DNA from: Anastrepha obliqua
Lineage: Eukaryota > Arthropoda > Insecta > Diptera > Tephritidae
Reading direction: 5' to 3'
Length of the DNA stretch: 64,000 bases
NCBI RefSeq assembly: GCF_027943255.1
Contig: NC_072893.1
Location: 58,002,001 to 58,066,000, forward strand
Under the pieces are notes generated by a model. The model worked only from the letters and a program-made list of their open reading frames with translations, had not been told where the DNA came from and did not search any database. Every line of letters begins with the position of its first letter. Positions within the stretch are counted from its first letter, which is position 1. Positions 12,279 to 23,925 of this stretch are shown piece by piece. The position numbers and the translations under genes were made by a program.

Positions 12279-12555
12279 TTAAGGGGTTATATACAATTAG
12301 AAAGCCCAAAAAAGCGGATTTTCCAGAATTTTTTCTGAGAAAAATTTAATTTATTGATCTAAAAATTTGTATACATAAATTTGTATTTTGCCGCTCTGGC
12401 CTTGTGCTTTCAAGCACTCTGAAACTTCTTTTCAAATTTGCGTGTAACTTCGAAAATATTCACCGGAACGTTATTAAACTTTCTGTGTGTATTCTTATGT
12501 AAATAAAATAAAAAGAATTGATTTTTGAAAATTCTAACTCTATATAACCCCCTAA
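12279..12555. mobile_element. Short inverted-repeat element (about 277 bp) related at its termini to 11388-12109
   Basis: The left end GGGGTTATATACAATTAGAA (12283) pairs with the right end, whose complement is GGGGTTATATAGAGTTAGAA (to 12551). Flanks are TTAA on the left and CTAA on the right. The GGGGTTAYAT start is shared with the neighbouring 722-bp element, so both may use the same transposase. No ORF. Confidence 0.55.
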
Positions 12556-12789
12556 GAGAGTTTTTTCGGTTTATGTAAACATTTATATCATAATTCTTAG
12601 TGATCACTTGAGTTTTTACAGTGTGGTTGATGAGATTAAAAATAAATCATTAACTATGAATTACCCGCCAGACAACTCCTACAATTAGCAATTGATCAGA
12701 TTGAAATGTGGCATCGTCCATAAAAAGCCAAAATTTGTAAAAAGTGAGGATGTGGAATTCCGTCAAGAAAATGTAGGATAATTAACGAC

Positions 12790-13430
12790 GCACCTGAAAC
12801 TCCAAGATCTTGGGTGCAAGGTTCTATCGCATTCGCTGTATAGTCATTTTTCGCAGATGCACACTAATACATACTCTGAGAAAATTAATACGTTGAAGCA
12901 CAAATGGGCAAACAACGTCACCCTTAATAACATTGAAAACAAACGAGAGAGCAAGAATCGATGTTCTACTTTCTAAAGACTGCAAGTTGATCAGTAGCAA
13001 ACGTGATGCGCAAGATGGGATAAGAGCAGAAAATTTTATTGACCTTAGTACGTATTTCGGAGGCACTTTTGCAAACGTTTGATTCTGCCGAGAACAGAAA
13101 ATTACCAAATGAGAAGTAATCGCTAATGTCGTTGATGAATAACACATGGATTACTGGAGGCACTGCAGAGCAGGCAATGAATGTTTCAGGGGATATACCA
13201 TCAATTGTGACCACACAACGCCTTCTGCATAAATAGGATTTCAGGCACTGCAGATCAACAGAGCGAAACCCACGCGAAGATAATTTATATAATACGTTGT
13301 GAGAGATCTGTCGAAAACTTTGGAAAAATCCTTGTAAATGCAGTCCACTTTCTGCCCTACTGAGAAGGCTCTAATGCAATATTCACTAAAAAGGCCTTCT
13401 TCATTCGCGGAATTGTGAAATTGAATTCAA
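12790..13430 (-). pseudogene. Jockey/I-group non-LTR reverse transcriptase with internal deletion
   Basis: Read from 13430 down: a GQKVDCIYKDFSKVFD block carries the first RT aspartate (motif A), then SVDLQCLKSYLCRRRCVVTIDGI and a shortened VPP..HVLFINDISDYFSFGNFLF. Here the VPQGS box is damaged and the YADD box reads FSAES. An internal deletion then joins to the C-terminal RLLLINLQSLESRTSILALSF block and the ending VCPFVLQRINF (about 12870-13000). Two frames are needed. The 5' half, endonuclease and 3' tail are missing. Confidence 0.75.
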
Positions 13431-15659
13431 AATGTAAGAACATCTATTAAATAATTTGGCGTATACCTAATCTCAATTCCAAAATTCTAACTACATCTGT
13501 TGACGTTAGTGTCTAAATAAAGCAAAAAAATGCTCAGCACTTTTCATTTCACCTAATAGAATTTAATAAGTAACAAATTGATATAGAAGCCACTAAATTT
13601 AAATTCCTCAACTGTGTAAATTAACATATCAATTTAATACCTTAGCCATTTTCGGTTGCAGTGAAATCCAGAGAATTTAATTTAAACTGTATTAAATCAA
13701 ATCAAATTAAAATCGCCACACAACTGACCATCAATTAATGAAGCAGAGACACACTTCAAACGTTTCAATACAGTCAAAATTAAATGTCGTCTTTCAATTC
13801 AATTTCTATGAAATTCCACTCACATTTCTATGCTAACTTGAATTTACAATAACATTACAGTGCTTAAGATATGCGGGTATACGATTTTGGAAAGCTATTG
13901 AAAATGTGGAAATTACTTCATCTACATGTACATATATGTATGTATGTATCAATTTGTGATTCATCGGTTGCTGTTACATATTCTATAGTTACTGTTACCG
14001 CTTATCCATTAGCATTGTAGTCGCGTAATTCCTCGTATCCGTTTTCGTGTTTTACTTATTTAATGAGTTAAATTGCAAAACGCAGTCTCACATACACAAC
14101 TGCATTTGTAAATATGTATGTATGTATTTGAATAAGTTTTGTCGAATCCCTGTAGAGAAATCCTGAACTAGTAATGCGAATTTCTGATTCACAACAAATA
14201 TGATTTTGCAAATTGGGAGACACTTTGTTGTCTCGTCTTCTCAATGTGATAGTAGTCCAAGCAGAAAAGTATACAAAAGCAATCACTCTTCGTGCACAAT
14301 ACGAGCGAAACATCGTGGTACTTCTGATGCAGTAAACTGCTGATTCGATTTCAATTTTATTGAAATGAAGTGAAAATGTATGGATTGAAGTAAAATAATT
14401 TAAAGAATATGGACCGAATCTTCTCTATTACAATATATAACAATTTTCCTACGATAAAAAGTCGAATACCCATACCCATTAAGCTGGGTCGCAAAAAAAG
14501 TTTGAAGCATTAATGTTTATTAGGTTGGGCCGACCACTGTACACTAACGATATTACTCCCCGTACTTAAAAAACTTCCTTTGGTGAGATTTTATTGTCAT
14601 ACAAACCTTCGTGTTGATCACGGCTTACAAGCGAAAAAAACCTGTTTTCTTATATCATTTATTATTTATTGTCCGATTTCAAATTATTATAGGCTCTGGA
14701 AAAGATATTTTATTTTCGTTTTATGCTCGCAAATCCTTTCTAAAATGTTTAATTTGATGATATTGAATATCTGATGCTGCTGGTCGAACGAGCTGCTTTA
14801 AGTCAACTTGATCTTAAAGAGACACAAGACAGGTATATTTGTAACTGAAACTTCGAAGCCGGGTCACAAATAAAAAACATTATGAATAAAATTATATTTT
14901 TGCGCTATTTTTAGAGCATCCCAGGCGCAAAAATTGTTGCTACCGAGACAAACTTTCAATCTGAGGTAATTGGGACAAACTCGTTTCTCTGTAAGGAAAG
15001 CGAAAAGAATATAAATAAATGTATTCACGCTTCAAATAAGCATACAAATTTTCTTATTATCTATCAATATTTTGTTAGAAGCACATGGTACTTGGGTTGC
15101 TATTAAAGTCTTGAGTTAGTAGAAATAAAAAACTAAATATTTAAAATCGAAAATGACCTTATTGTATTTCAAAAATTGTCCATGAGGAGCAATATACATA
15201 TATACATGGTGTTGCCATATCCTAACTTAAGTAGAAAGATATGTGTAGGGATTATTCGATAAAATCTGGATATCCATACTTTCACATGTTTCTAGTATCG
15301 GAACGAAGTATCGAGTACTGAATAAATATTGGTAAAAACTATCGCGTATATTCAGCTACACATATGACTACAAAGTATAAGTATAATTATAAAAATTAGA
15401 TAATTTTTTTTTTATTGTTAAACGGAAATTCTTTTTTTCAAGTTTTGCTTGAATTCTTAAAAGTGAAATGCAAAAAAATTTACATCCTTCCATTTAGCTT
15501 AATATACCTATTAAGCAAAGCAAATTGTCCTCACTAACAAAGGTAGACAAAAACAGGTTGTCTGTAAAGTCGGTTTACGGACGATAGTTTAACGTGGCAA
15601 CGTCATAAGAAAATACTGATGGAATGGCTGCATTTTTCAAAAGAAAATTTTAATTTTAT
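13431..15659. other. AT-rich spacer
   Basis: Includes short (ATGT)n runs near 13931-13950 and 14114-14128. Frames are short and unrecognised. Confidence 0.5.
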
Positions 15660-15865
15660 TTGTTTGATAGATATTTTGTATGGATATAGAGAAGGAGGTA
15701 AATGGAATCAGATATGTTCAATTTCGATTGTGCATCAGATGTTAATAAGTCAACAACACTAAGAGGCACCATCATCGATTTGACTTTTCAAGACACATTA
15801 AACTCGAAACACTCCCTTTCATTTCCTACTTTTCCTATCATCGTCCTATTCTATCCTATAAATTA
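15660..15865 (+). pseudogene. Endonuclease-tail-like fragment (Helentron or non-LTR type), low confidence
   Basis: The translation shows STTLRGTIIDLTF (about 15750-15787), then after a frameshift SRHIKLETLPFISYFSYHRPIL (to about 15850). An IDLTF block followed by a SYHRP or SDHRP block resembles the end of APE-type endonucleases carried by some Helentrons and non-LTR elements. Nothing else of such an element is visible nearby. Could be coincidence or another family. Confidence 0.35.
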
Positions 15866-16544
15866 ATAATGAAAACATTAAAACAACAGGTATTATTAAC
15901 AACTATTCTAATTATGAATTCGGTAAGGATGATGATACACTTGGTTTTATTTTAATTTCTTCAAGTAAATCAAATTAATAATCCTCATAGAGAAATGGTT
16001 CATTACCATGCACACAGGAAGAAGGTATATGCAAATACAAGTATGTGAATTTATATACATATGCGCAAATACATACATATATATGCTCACTCAAGTAGGA
16101 GAGAGCCAGATGTTGAACGTTGCCGAACGCGGGAGCCAATTCTCTTTGTCGTTCGTTCCGCGCTCCCCCTTGCAGTTCAAGCAAGGTAACGCCGCATGAG
16201 CAAGGTAACGCCGCATTTTTTGGTGCGTGCAGCCAGCTACATCGAATTATAAGACGTTATCACGTCAAAAACCAATTTGCCTGATAGGGTGTTATTTTTT
16301 TCGTATTATAAAAATCATTCCCAAGTGATAGGATAATCCACCCCTCATTACCTAAGCACACATGAGAGATTTTTTTTATAAAAATGAAAATTATCCTTCG
16401 ACTATATAAATCAAAAAATCAAGAAAATACAAAAATATTCTGTTTTTTTTACTACAATTTTTTTCTAACTCTTTTAAACTGTTTGTAAATTTAAATTAAT
16501 GAGAGAGCTGCAGGTACTTTAAGAAAAATAAATTAGCTTTGTTC
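15866..16544. other. Spacer with a short direct repeat
   Basis: Contains two tandem copies of AGCAAGGTAACGCCGCAT (about 16179-16196 and 16199-16216) next to a locally GC-rich patch (16120-16250). No gene recognised. Confidence 0.5.
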
Positions 16545-17075
16545 GGAAAAAAATATTGTTACCTTCCTCTGACAATTTTTGGAAGAAATATTTTTTTGCT
16601 ATGACAACACTGACTTCTTTTTTTTTGTACCGATGAAAAAATAAGTATCTGTATTCTGTATGAAAATTTGGAAGGCAATTTCTTTATCTCTGACAGTTTT
16701 AGGAAAAACATTATTTTTACTATGGCAACACTGGCTTCTTTTTTTGTACCGATTATAAATAAGTGCCTTTAATCAGAAAAAACGTATCACCTCTCTTTTA
16801 CAATTTCGAAAGAAATATCTTTTCCTCCTCTTCTTTCTACCGATAAAAAATATATCTCTTCTATCAGAAACACTTACTACCTTTCTTTAACAATTTTGGA
16901 ACATAATTTCTTTTTCTCGGACAATTTTAGAAAAAAAATTTTTTTTCTATGTCAAAACTGGCTCCTTTTTTTCTACCGTTAAAAAATAAATATTTTTATG
17001 CAGAAAAACTTATTCGCTTGCTCTAACAATTTTGGAAGACACACATTTTTTTATGGCAACACTGGCTCCCTTTTA
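16545..17075. repeat. Tandem array, about 4-5 diverged copies of a unit of about 115 bp
   Basis: The block 'ctctgacaattttggaagaaatatt ... tatggcaacactggcttc ... tttgtaccgataaaaaataa' recurs with drift near 16560, 16690, 16795, 16880 and 17020. The most constant words are GGCAACACTGGCT and TACCGATAAAAAATA. Copies differ by many substitutions and small indels, so the array is old. No ORF. Confidence 0.65.
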
Positions 17076-18218
17076 ATTATCTCTCACTCTGAATCTCATT
17101 CTCACCTTCTTCGTATGGCGACGAGCAGTGAATGCATTTCATTCAAATTGATATACAGTTATTCACTACACCTTTGTGTTGCAATTGTTGTCGTTGTAAT
17201 TAATTCAATTGCATACAATTCATTTCATTTCGTCTTATTTTATTTTATTTCACTTGTTTTCATTTGGCCGTCGATTCATTTGTATGACATTAATAAACTT
17301 GCTTCTTATCCCTGTTATATATCTTGCTATAAATGTTTTATTTTGTTCTTGTAATTCAACAAGTTTAATTTTTACTTGTTCTTTTGAATACAATTTCCTT
17401 TGACTGAGCGTTTTATAATTATGTATGTATGTATGTATGTATAAGACTTAATTTTATTTTAATTGTTTTAAAACCCTATTTTCAACTTAACTGGTATATA
17501 ATATCATCACTTAATTGTGTGACAAACAAACTATGTGAAAACGTACATATGTTCATATATGAATCTTTCCCTGTGAATGCTATTGAAATTGGAAACAACA
17601 GTCTAATATACGAGAGAAAAATGAGCTCTCGAAATGGGCCATTTTGCATGGAATTTTATTGTTAAGAGTAAATAAAATAAAGGCATCAGAGATTCTGCTG
17701 CTAAGATTTTTAAGCATATGTTATGCTCCACTTCGCGTATGCGGGCGTGTATTTTTTCGGTGTTGAATCAGATCGAGGTGTTTTGGTATAAAAATACAAT
17801 TTTATTTCATTTTATTAAAATTTATTTCATTTAATAAAAAAAATGTGAGCATCAGTTCAAATGTAGTTTGAAATAAAAATGAACCTGACCTGGAATAAAA
17901 AAATTATATTAGTATAATTAGTACAATTAATTCTTTATTATTCTGAAGTGGGAAAAGGGCCCTAACTTCCCTAAATTCCCTTATAAATGTAATCAAACCT
18001 AAATACAGCTGCAACTTCTTCATTGCTTTCCCTTGTAATCGTGGATCATAAATTTTAGATTGTTTTAGTTTTCCTTAACAACTAGAAGATATAGGGTGAT
18101 CCATTCGCTATTTGCATACAGGGCATTCACTCGCTGTCGAGCCGCAACATTGTTCCATTTATATTTTCAATTAAAAGAATTCGTTAATATGGTACTCTAG
18201 ACGATTTAGTCGTCTAAC
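17076..18218. other. AT-rich spacer
   Basis: Includes an (ATGT)5 microsatellite at 17421-17442. The 118-codon frame at 16998-17354 is hydrophobic and low-complexity and partly overlaps the tandem array; no domain recognised. Confidence 0.5.
17421..17442. repeat. (ATGT)5 microsatellite
   Basis: Five perfect ATGT units seen directly. Confidence 0.9.
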
Positions 18219-18228
18219 TATAGTCGCG

Positions 18229-18545
18229 GCCGCAGCAGCCGAATGGGTTGGTGCGTGATTACCATTCGGAATTCACAGAGAGGTCGTTGGTTCGAATCTC
18301 GGTGAAAGCAAAATTAATAAAAACATTTTTCTAATAGCGGTCGCCCCTCGGCAGGCAATGGCAAACCTCCGAGTGTATTTCTGCCATGAAAAAGCTCCTC
18401 ATAAAAATATCTGCCGTTCGGAGTCGGCTTGAAACTGTAGCTCCCTCCATTTGTGGAACAACATCAAGACGCACACCACAAATAGGAGGAGGAGCTCGGC
18501 CAAACACCTAACAGAAGTGTACGCGCCAATTATTTATTTATTTAT
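18229..18545 (+). mobile_element. tRNA-headed SINE, copy B (complete, with target-site duplication)
   Basis: A 317-bp copy flanked by perfect 10-bp direct repeats TATAGTCGCG (18219-18228 and 18546-18555). The head is GCCGCAGCAGCCGAATGGG. It has an A-box-like CAGCCGAATGG (18236-18246) and a B-box-like GGTTCGAATCT (18289-18299), so it should be a Pol III tRNA-derived promoter. The spacing and the ATTCGGAATTC-type variable region look more like a Ser/Leu-class tRNA than a short-arm one. The body contains an imperfect hairpin (CCTCCATTTGTGG facing CCACAAATAGGAGG). The tail is (ATTT)n. This is the best full-length reference for the family in the window. Confidence 0.92.
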
Positions 18546-18555
18546 TATAGTCGCG

Positions 18556-21229
18556 TTAGTATCCGATCACAAGGAACGAGTGGGCAATCGCGATAAGAAC
18601 AAGAAACAGAGAAAAGCCTGATTAGAGTACCTTAGTTTTTAAGAGCTGCTACTGTAAATATTTTTTAGTTATAGCTACCTTCCAAAACCAACCAGATATA
18701 AGTGCAAAATCAGAAAGCGTCAAATTACCTTAGAAATCAGATTTTTTGATGTGTCTTAAAAGTGAAATCGGAATAAATCATTCGCTCAGAGTGATAATAT
18801 GAATTGCGAAGCAAACTTGTGTGGCGAAGCGAATGAGCGGGAGACGCAAAAATTGTGCGAATTGGTATTATGAGTGGCGAGAATAAATAAAAGTTAGTAT
18901 AACAAAAAATCCAAATTTGACAATTTCACATTTCAAAGCTAATTTATTGTAAGAAAAAGTCATCTGAAATAGTGATGATATCTAAAAATTTACTCCGCTC
19001 GTTCGCCGCATTTTAGTTAGTCCATTCTCGCCCCGCTATTCTCAATACAAAACAAATAAATTCTTGTGAAGATTCATTCGCCTCGCAACTCATAATACCA
19101 CCCTCAACCAAGGCGAATTGAGTACCATAGGTGGCGCCTTGTCAAAACAATTACTATATTTTTCGCGATTTTGACAAGTCTGACGTCAGCTCCCTTTGCA
19201 ATACAAAACAAACGAACAAAACAAACAAAAGAAGGACATATTATATGTTTGTGAAAATGTTTGTAATGTTTAAACTAAATAAGCTAATGAACATGAAATG
19301 CCGCGTAATAAATTATAAAAGCACAAACTAAAATAAAGCCTTCAAATGCAGTTTGTTTATATTTTTATATAGAAAACGCCGTGACAAGAAAGTTTGTGTG
19401 TGCATATAATTTCTTGTGCTTGATTGTTTCCATTAATTTCGCCTACTCTTCCTCTTCACAAACAAGTAATTCCCCTTTCGTTTGTTTTTTATTCATGGGC
19501 TCTTACGACACGGCGAATTCGGGAGGCGCAATCTTGTATTCTGTCATTCTTTCATTTAGGCAAGCCTGAGTTTTCTTCTAAAATAATTAAATTTAAAATT
19601 TAATTTTATTTTATTTTATTTATTCTAAATTTGAATTTTACTAAGCTAAAACGACCAGTTGCGGATACCAACTTAAGTGAACTAGTCAATTTGTCTGCCT
19701 TTTGCATTTGATGTAGCCCAACAAAATCACATTTCATGGGTTTTGCTCGTGAAAAATTGTGCATATTATCGCATTATCGCCAAGGTAGCGCAAAATTAAT
19801 TGTCCAATTTTGTTTTTGAATAGCCTTTTTACTAAATAAAAAACAAATTTTGAGTGATGGAAATCTTTATTTGTACCTATCTGTTTGATTACTGCAGCTG
19901 TGCAGTTGGAAAGTGTCAAATATGATTGAACTATGAAGCCATTTGCAAAAATTATAAATCTACCGATAGGGTGATTAATTTGCCCCACATTAGCAGAGTG
20001 TTCACACGCAAATAATTTCAACTGGCGTTTCTACCTGCTGTTCTGTATTCTATTTGACGCAAAATCCCGTTTGAAGGTGTCGGTTGAAGTAAAGATGTGA
20101 AAACGCCCTAAGTTATTTGCACGTGTGGCGTACAAAAGTTGTTCTATGTACAATAATCTTTTCCACTAATACTTTTTATATTGTAATTGTTTTTAATATT
20201 TTTTTTATGGTTACTTAAGCATTCGTAGTCGTAGGATAGCATAAAATATGTATATATGTATAGTTCATGAAAGAGAATAAAACATATTAGGCTAATGACT
20301 AAGTTTCATAAGAAGAAATCAAAAATGAAGAAATAATAAAAAGCCGATTTGACAGGAAGGCTTGAAATCAGAATAAACAACTAAAACTATTTTAAGATTT
20401 TATGTGTATATACATAAAATATATGACTAATATGTATTACAGGTGTATATACTTATAAGAAACGCAAGCGATAATAAAAAATATAACGGAGTTTTGAAAT
20501 AATTCATTTTTTTTGGACCTAAAATTGCATCACAATATAGGAAAAATAAATTTCTAGTTTAAAGAAAAGCAGACAAACTGAAAAATGTTGAAATACAATA
20601 AAAATATGTGCCATTATTAGAAGAATCAAATTGCTACATTAACATACATACATACATACATGCATAGCTAACCACATCAATACATTACTTACGATGTAAG
20701 GAGATATATAAAAAAAATTAAATCAGAGATTAGCATAGAACTATAAATATCACATATACATATATATAAATATGTATGTATATATGCATTACGAATAGGC
20801 TAATATCCAGCAGTGTAGAGCGACTAAAACTGCATTGCAACGAAAAAGGTTGCAATGTGAACAAACAAATTATATACAATAAAAAATTGTCAATCGTTGA
20901 ATAGGATACATTTTTTATTAACTAAATAAAAAATAAATCAAAATAAAATTAATTGTAATAAAAAATGTTAGAAACTGCAAACAAAAAACGTATAAATATA
21001 CAAGGTAAATAAATATAAAAGAAGCTGGCTGAAATGTTCATAGCCGAAAAAACGTCAAAGGAAACCTGAAAAATAAACCGAAAAAGCAACAAAAATAACA
21101 AATTAATGAAATTGCTATTTAATGCAAATCTTATAATTCAATATACATAAATTCGAAAAATTTCTAAAAAAAAATTTTGTTATATTTTTTACCATTTTCA
21201 AACTGATTTCTTATATAAGTACATATAAG
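18556..21229. other. AT-rich spacer with a partial inverted repeat
   Basis: Around 18866-19104 a GGTATTATGAGTGGCGAG-like word (18866) faces CTCGCAACTCATAATACCA (19083-19101), suggesting an old foldback or MITE. A CATA-repeat lies at 20642-20664. No gene recognised. Confidence 0.45.
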
Positions 21230-21230
21230 A

Positions 21231-21583
21231 AATGGCTGGCAACCATATCTACGTGTGCATGTCGAAGATACGCGATCGTGAGCTCTTGGAAGAAAAATGT
21301 GTCCCTAAACGCTTCAATTCCAATACTAAAACTTGCGAAGAGCATTTAAAGCTGGTGCATATATGAATTTGATTAGAACAGATTGGGTTTTAATGTGCTA
21401 AATATCGTTCGCAATTTTCGTGGAGAAACGAGAAGTGCAGCTGAAGAATTTGAAGAGTTTTTCAATGAGACTACAGCAGTCGACCTAACCATATTAGAAG
21501 ATCTAAAAAACAAAAAAACGAAGAAGTTCCAATATTCTCCTGCTTCACTATCTAAGCCATTTCGTAAGAGTGTGATAAGCTAA
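21231..21583 (+). pseudogene. Possible BED-finger/hAT-like fragment
   Basis: The frame from ATG 21231 reads MAGNHIYVCMSKIRDR, then a segment with spaced CVPKRFNSNTKTCEEHLKLVHI that ends in a stop near 21366. The ending (NTKT.EEHLKLVH) resembles the helix and histidines of a BED zinc finger as found in hAT transposases, but the leading CxxC is not intact. A second frame at 21383-21583 (66 codons, acidic then Lys-rich) follows and may be part of the same relic. No catalytic core is seen. Weak call. Confidence 0.3.
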
Positions 21584-21699
21584 GTGCGTTTAGATACCGG
21601 AACGGCTCAGGACTGCAGCTTCTCATCTTTATACATTATTTGGTGCAACTTTCTGTGAGTAAGCTTCGGAGAAAGACCACAAAAAAACAAAAATTTTAC

Positions 21700-21992
21700 T
21701 AATTGCCGTACACTTCTGTTCGGTGTTTGGCCGAACTCCTCCTCCTATTTGTGGCGTACGTCTTGATGTTGTTTCACAAATAGAGGCAACTACAGTTTTA
21801 TGCCGACTCCGAACGGTAAATGGTTTTTTATGAGCAGCTTTTTTCATGACAGAAATACATTCGGAGGTTTGCCATTGTCTACCGAGGGGCGACCGCTATT
21901 AGAAAAAAACTTTTCTTGATTTTGGTGTTTCATGCACGGATATGCGTACCGATTGGTAGTCACGCACCAACCCATTTCGGTATTGGCTTAAT
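21700..21992 (-). mobile_element. tRNA-headed SINE, copy C
   Basis: The minus-strand copy has its 3' end at AATTGCCGTACAC (21701) and its head ending near 21992. The body keeps the CTCCTCCTATTTGTGG and CGGAGGTTTGCCATTG words. The B-box region is damaged (reads GCACGGATATGCG in place of GGTTCGAATC), so this copy is old and unlikely to be transcribed. Confidence 0.85.
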
Positions 21993-23599
21993 CCTAAAAT
22001 GGAGCAGAGGCTTTTATGTTGTATAACCTCTATCGAAGATTCCAAATATAAATCAGACTCAGGATCTATAGCGAAAAAAATCGGAAATCAAGCTATACTT
22101 AATGCACGGTACGAAACATTTGTAGATTTGTCCTGAAATAGATCTGACGAGGCTTTCTGCGCCAGCAACCAGTTCGACCAATTTCACGAGGGGTTTTGAG
22201 ACAGACATGCTCATTGTCGACATACAAAATAATCTTTGCTCCACTTGCTATGAGGACGTGGGAAATCTCTGGAGGGAAGGAGAACACAAAAATCTACACT
22301 GCTGTTTTCATAAATCGGTAAAATTTGAAACAGATTGAAAGGCACAAAAAAAAAAACAATAGCTCGGTATTTAGCCGGGGCACTAATTTTGCAAGCTTTA
22401 ATGCTTGCAAGGCATATCACCTTCTACGCGTAAGGGGTATAAGTGTGCCACTTTGTTGCTATTTAGCGGGTTTATATTTGCATAAATGCTTGCTTCCAAG
22501 TAACTGTAATATTTAATATTTTGAATATCCTCCACATCAAGGATTTAGTGACATATTTTAAAACACCTAGCAGCTCCAATTTTTTTTCATCCGTCCTAGT
22601 CAAGACTTGTACACGATTACAATTGGCGTTGGTGCTAGGACTGATATCCACTTTCTTGAAGTTCACGTTCCTCAATAGGCAGTAGCAAATCTTTGTGTGT
22701 GTGTTTAAGGAACTTCTGTTTACATTTATTCCTGCCTGAAATTATGCAAAAAGGGTTGTCTTTGCTTATCATTTCATTTGCTGAGCAGATCGCTGCAACT
22801 CCCAAAGAGCTAATGAAATGGTTAACTTAAACTTAAAACGCTTAACGATTGAGCTACCGGATCCCAAGAAGTTCTTCCAAAAAGAGCGACTACCAAGACA
22901 ACTAGTCACCAAGCTACACGGCATAAAAATTGTATCCTTATGAGTTATTAAGTTCGAATAAACAAACACGTGAAGGATCTCGCCCAGAAGCTCTGTTATC
23001 ATTCTCAGAGATAAACAAAAAACCAGCCATCATTCGAATTGGTCATAAAAATCTCTCTAAATTAAAAAAGAGGCCGGCCAAGCATTTCATAAAGAATACA
23101 TAGGTTCTATTTGTTTCATTTGCCCATTCGCAATTTTTTTTATACATTTTCAAAGAAAGGAAAAGGAATTATTTAAATTAATATATCGGTAAATATATAG
23201 AAAAGTATACATAAATAAATAAAGAAATTACTAAATATGTAAATGTTTGTTTCCAAAATCAAAATCTCTTCATAAATATTTGGAAACTATTATACGTTTT
23301 TCCTTTACCGGTTATATTTTAAGGAAAAATAAGGAATAATAGTGACACTAATTTGAATATTTGTATAATGAAATAAGTTAAATGCAAAATAATTAATTGA
23401 GAAATCGCATCGAACAATATTCAATATTAAAAAGTTTAACTAATTTTTGTAAACATTTTAGTTCGTAAAGTGTATCACCAAAAAGCAAAATGGTATACGA
23501 GTATACATAGTCAGTTAAGGTACATATGCGAGGTGTACCTATTAAATAACGAGACTAACTATTTAAACTTTTATCTACAATTCATACAAATTTACTTCT
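21993..23599. other. Spacer with unassigned protein-like frames
   Basis: Between 22150 and 22520 the plus strand reads LAMRTWEISGGKENTKIY, then a stop, then NNSSVFSRGTNFASFNACKAY; the minus strand is also open in parts (22211-22420, 22099-22287). I do not recognise either. It may be an eroded gene or element, or chance. 22769-23002 on the minus strand is a further unassigned 77-codon frame. Confidence 0.35.
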
Positions 23600-23925
23600 T
23601 ATTACCTTCAATATACCTACGTCGCTTTTCTATCATATCACTACACTGTTCCATTCAAATCTCCCGCTGTTCGAAACAGCGCTCAAAGTCTTTATCTGTC
23701 TGCCTCTGAACACATGCTGCTATCTCTTTCACAGTTTCAGCTCAAGGAACTAAAACGTTGTTCCTTTTAATGTAGTTTTCACCTCAGGAAAAACGTACAA
23801 GTCGCACGGCACAAGATCCTACTATTGAAGCAGTTGGTCTAATATTGGAATGCTGTACTTGATTTGAAAGCTTTTGAGAGTCCATGCGGCCAGCCCATTG
23901 TCTTAGTGGCGAAACCATGACTTGT
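23600..23925 (-). pseudogene. mariner-like transposase, C-terminal fragment
   Basis: From the right: LKSFQIKYSIPILDQ, then after a frameshift DLVPCDLYVFPEVKTTLKGTTF (about 23760-23830). This corresponds to the third-aspartate box of mariner (SPDLAPxDFFLF), here still D.VPCD. It is followed by AETVKEIAACV and DKDFERCFEQREI (23650-23735), the family's C-terminal helix, with a stop after EI. Only the last third of the protein remains; TIRs were not found. Confidence 0.75.

Noticed and set aside
18229..18310. tRNA gene on the plus strand
   Set aside because: A- and B-box words are present, but the repeat family, target duplication and lack of a proper acceptor stem show a SINE head rather than a functional tRNA.
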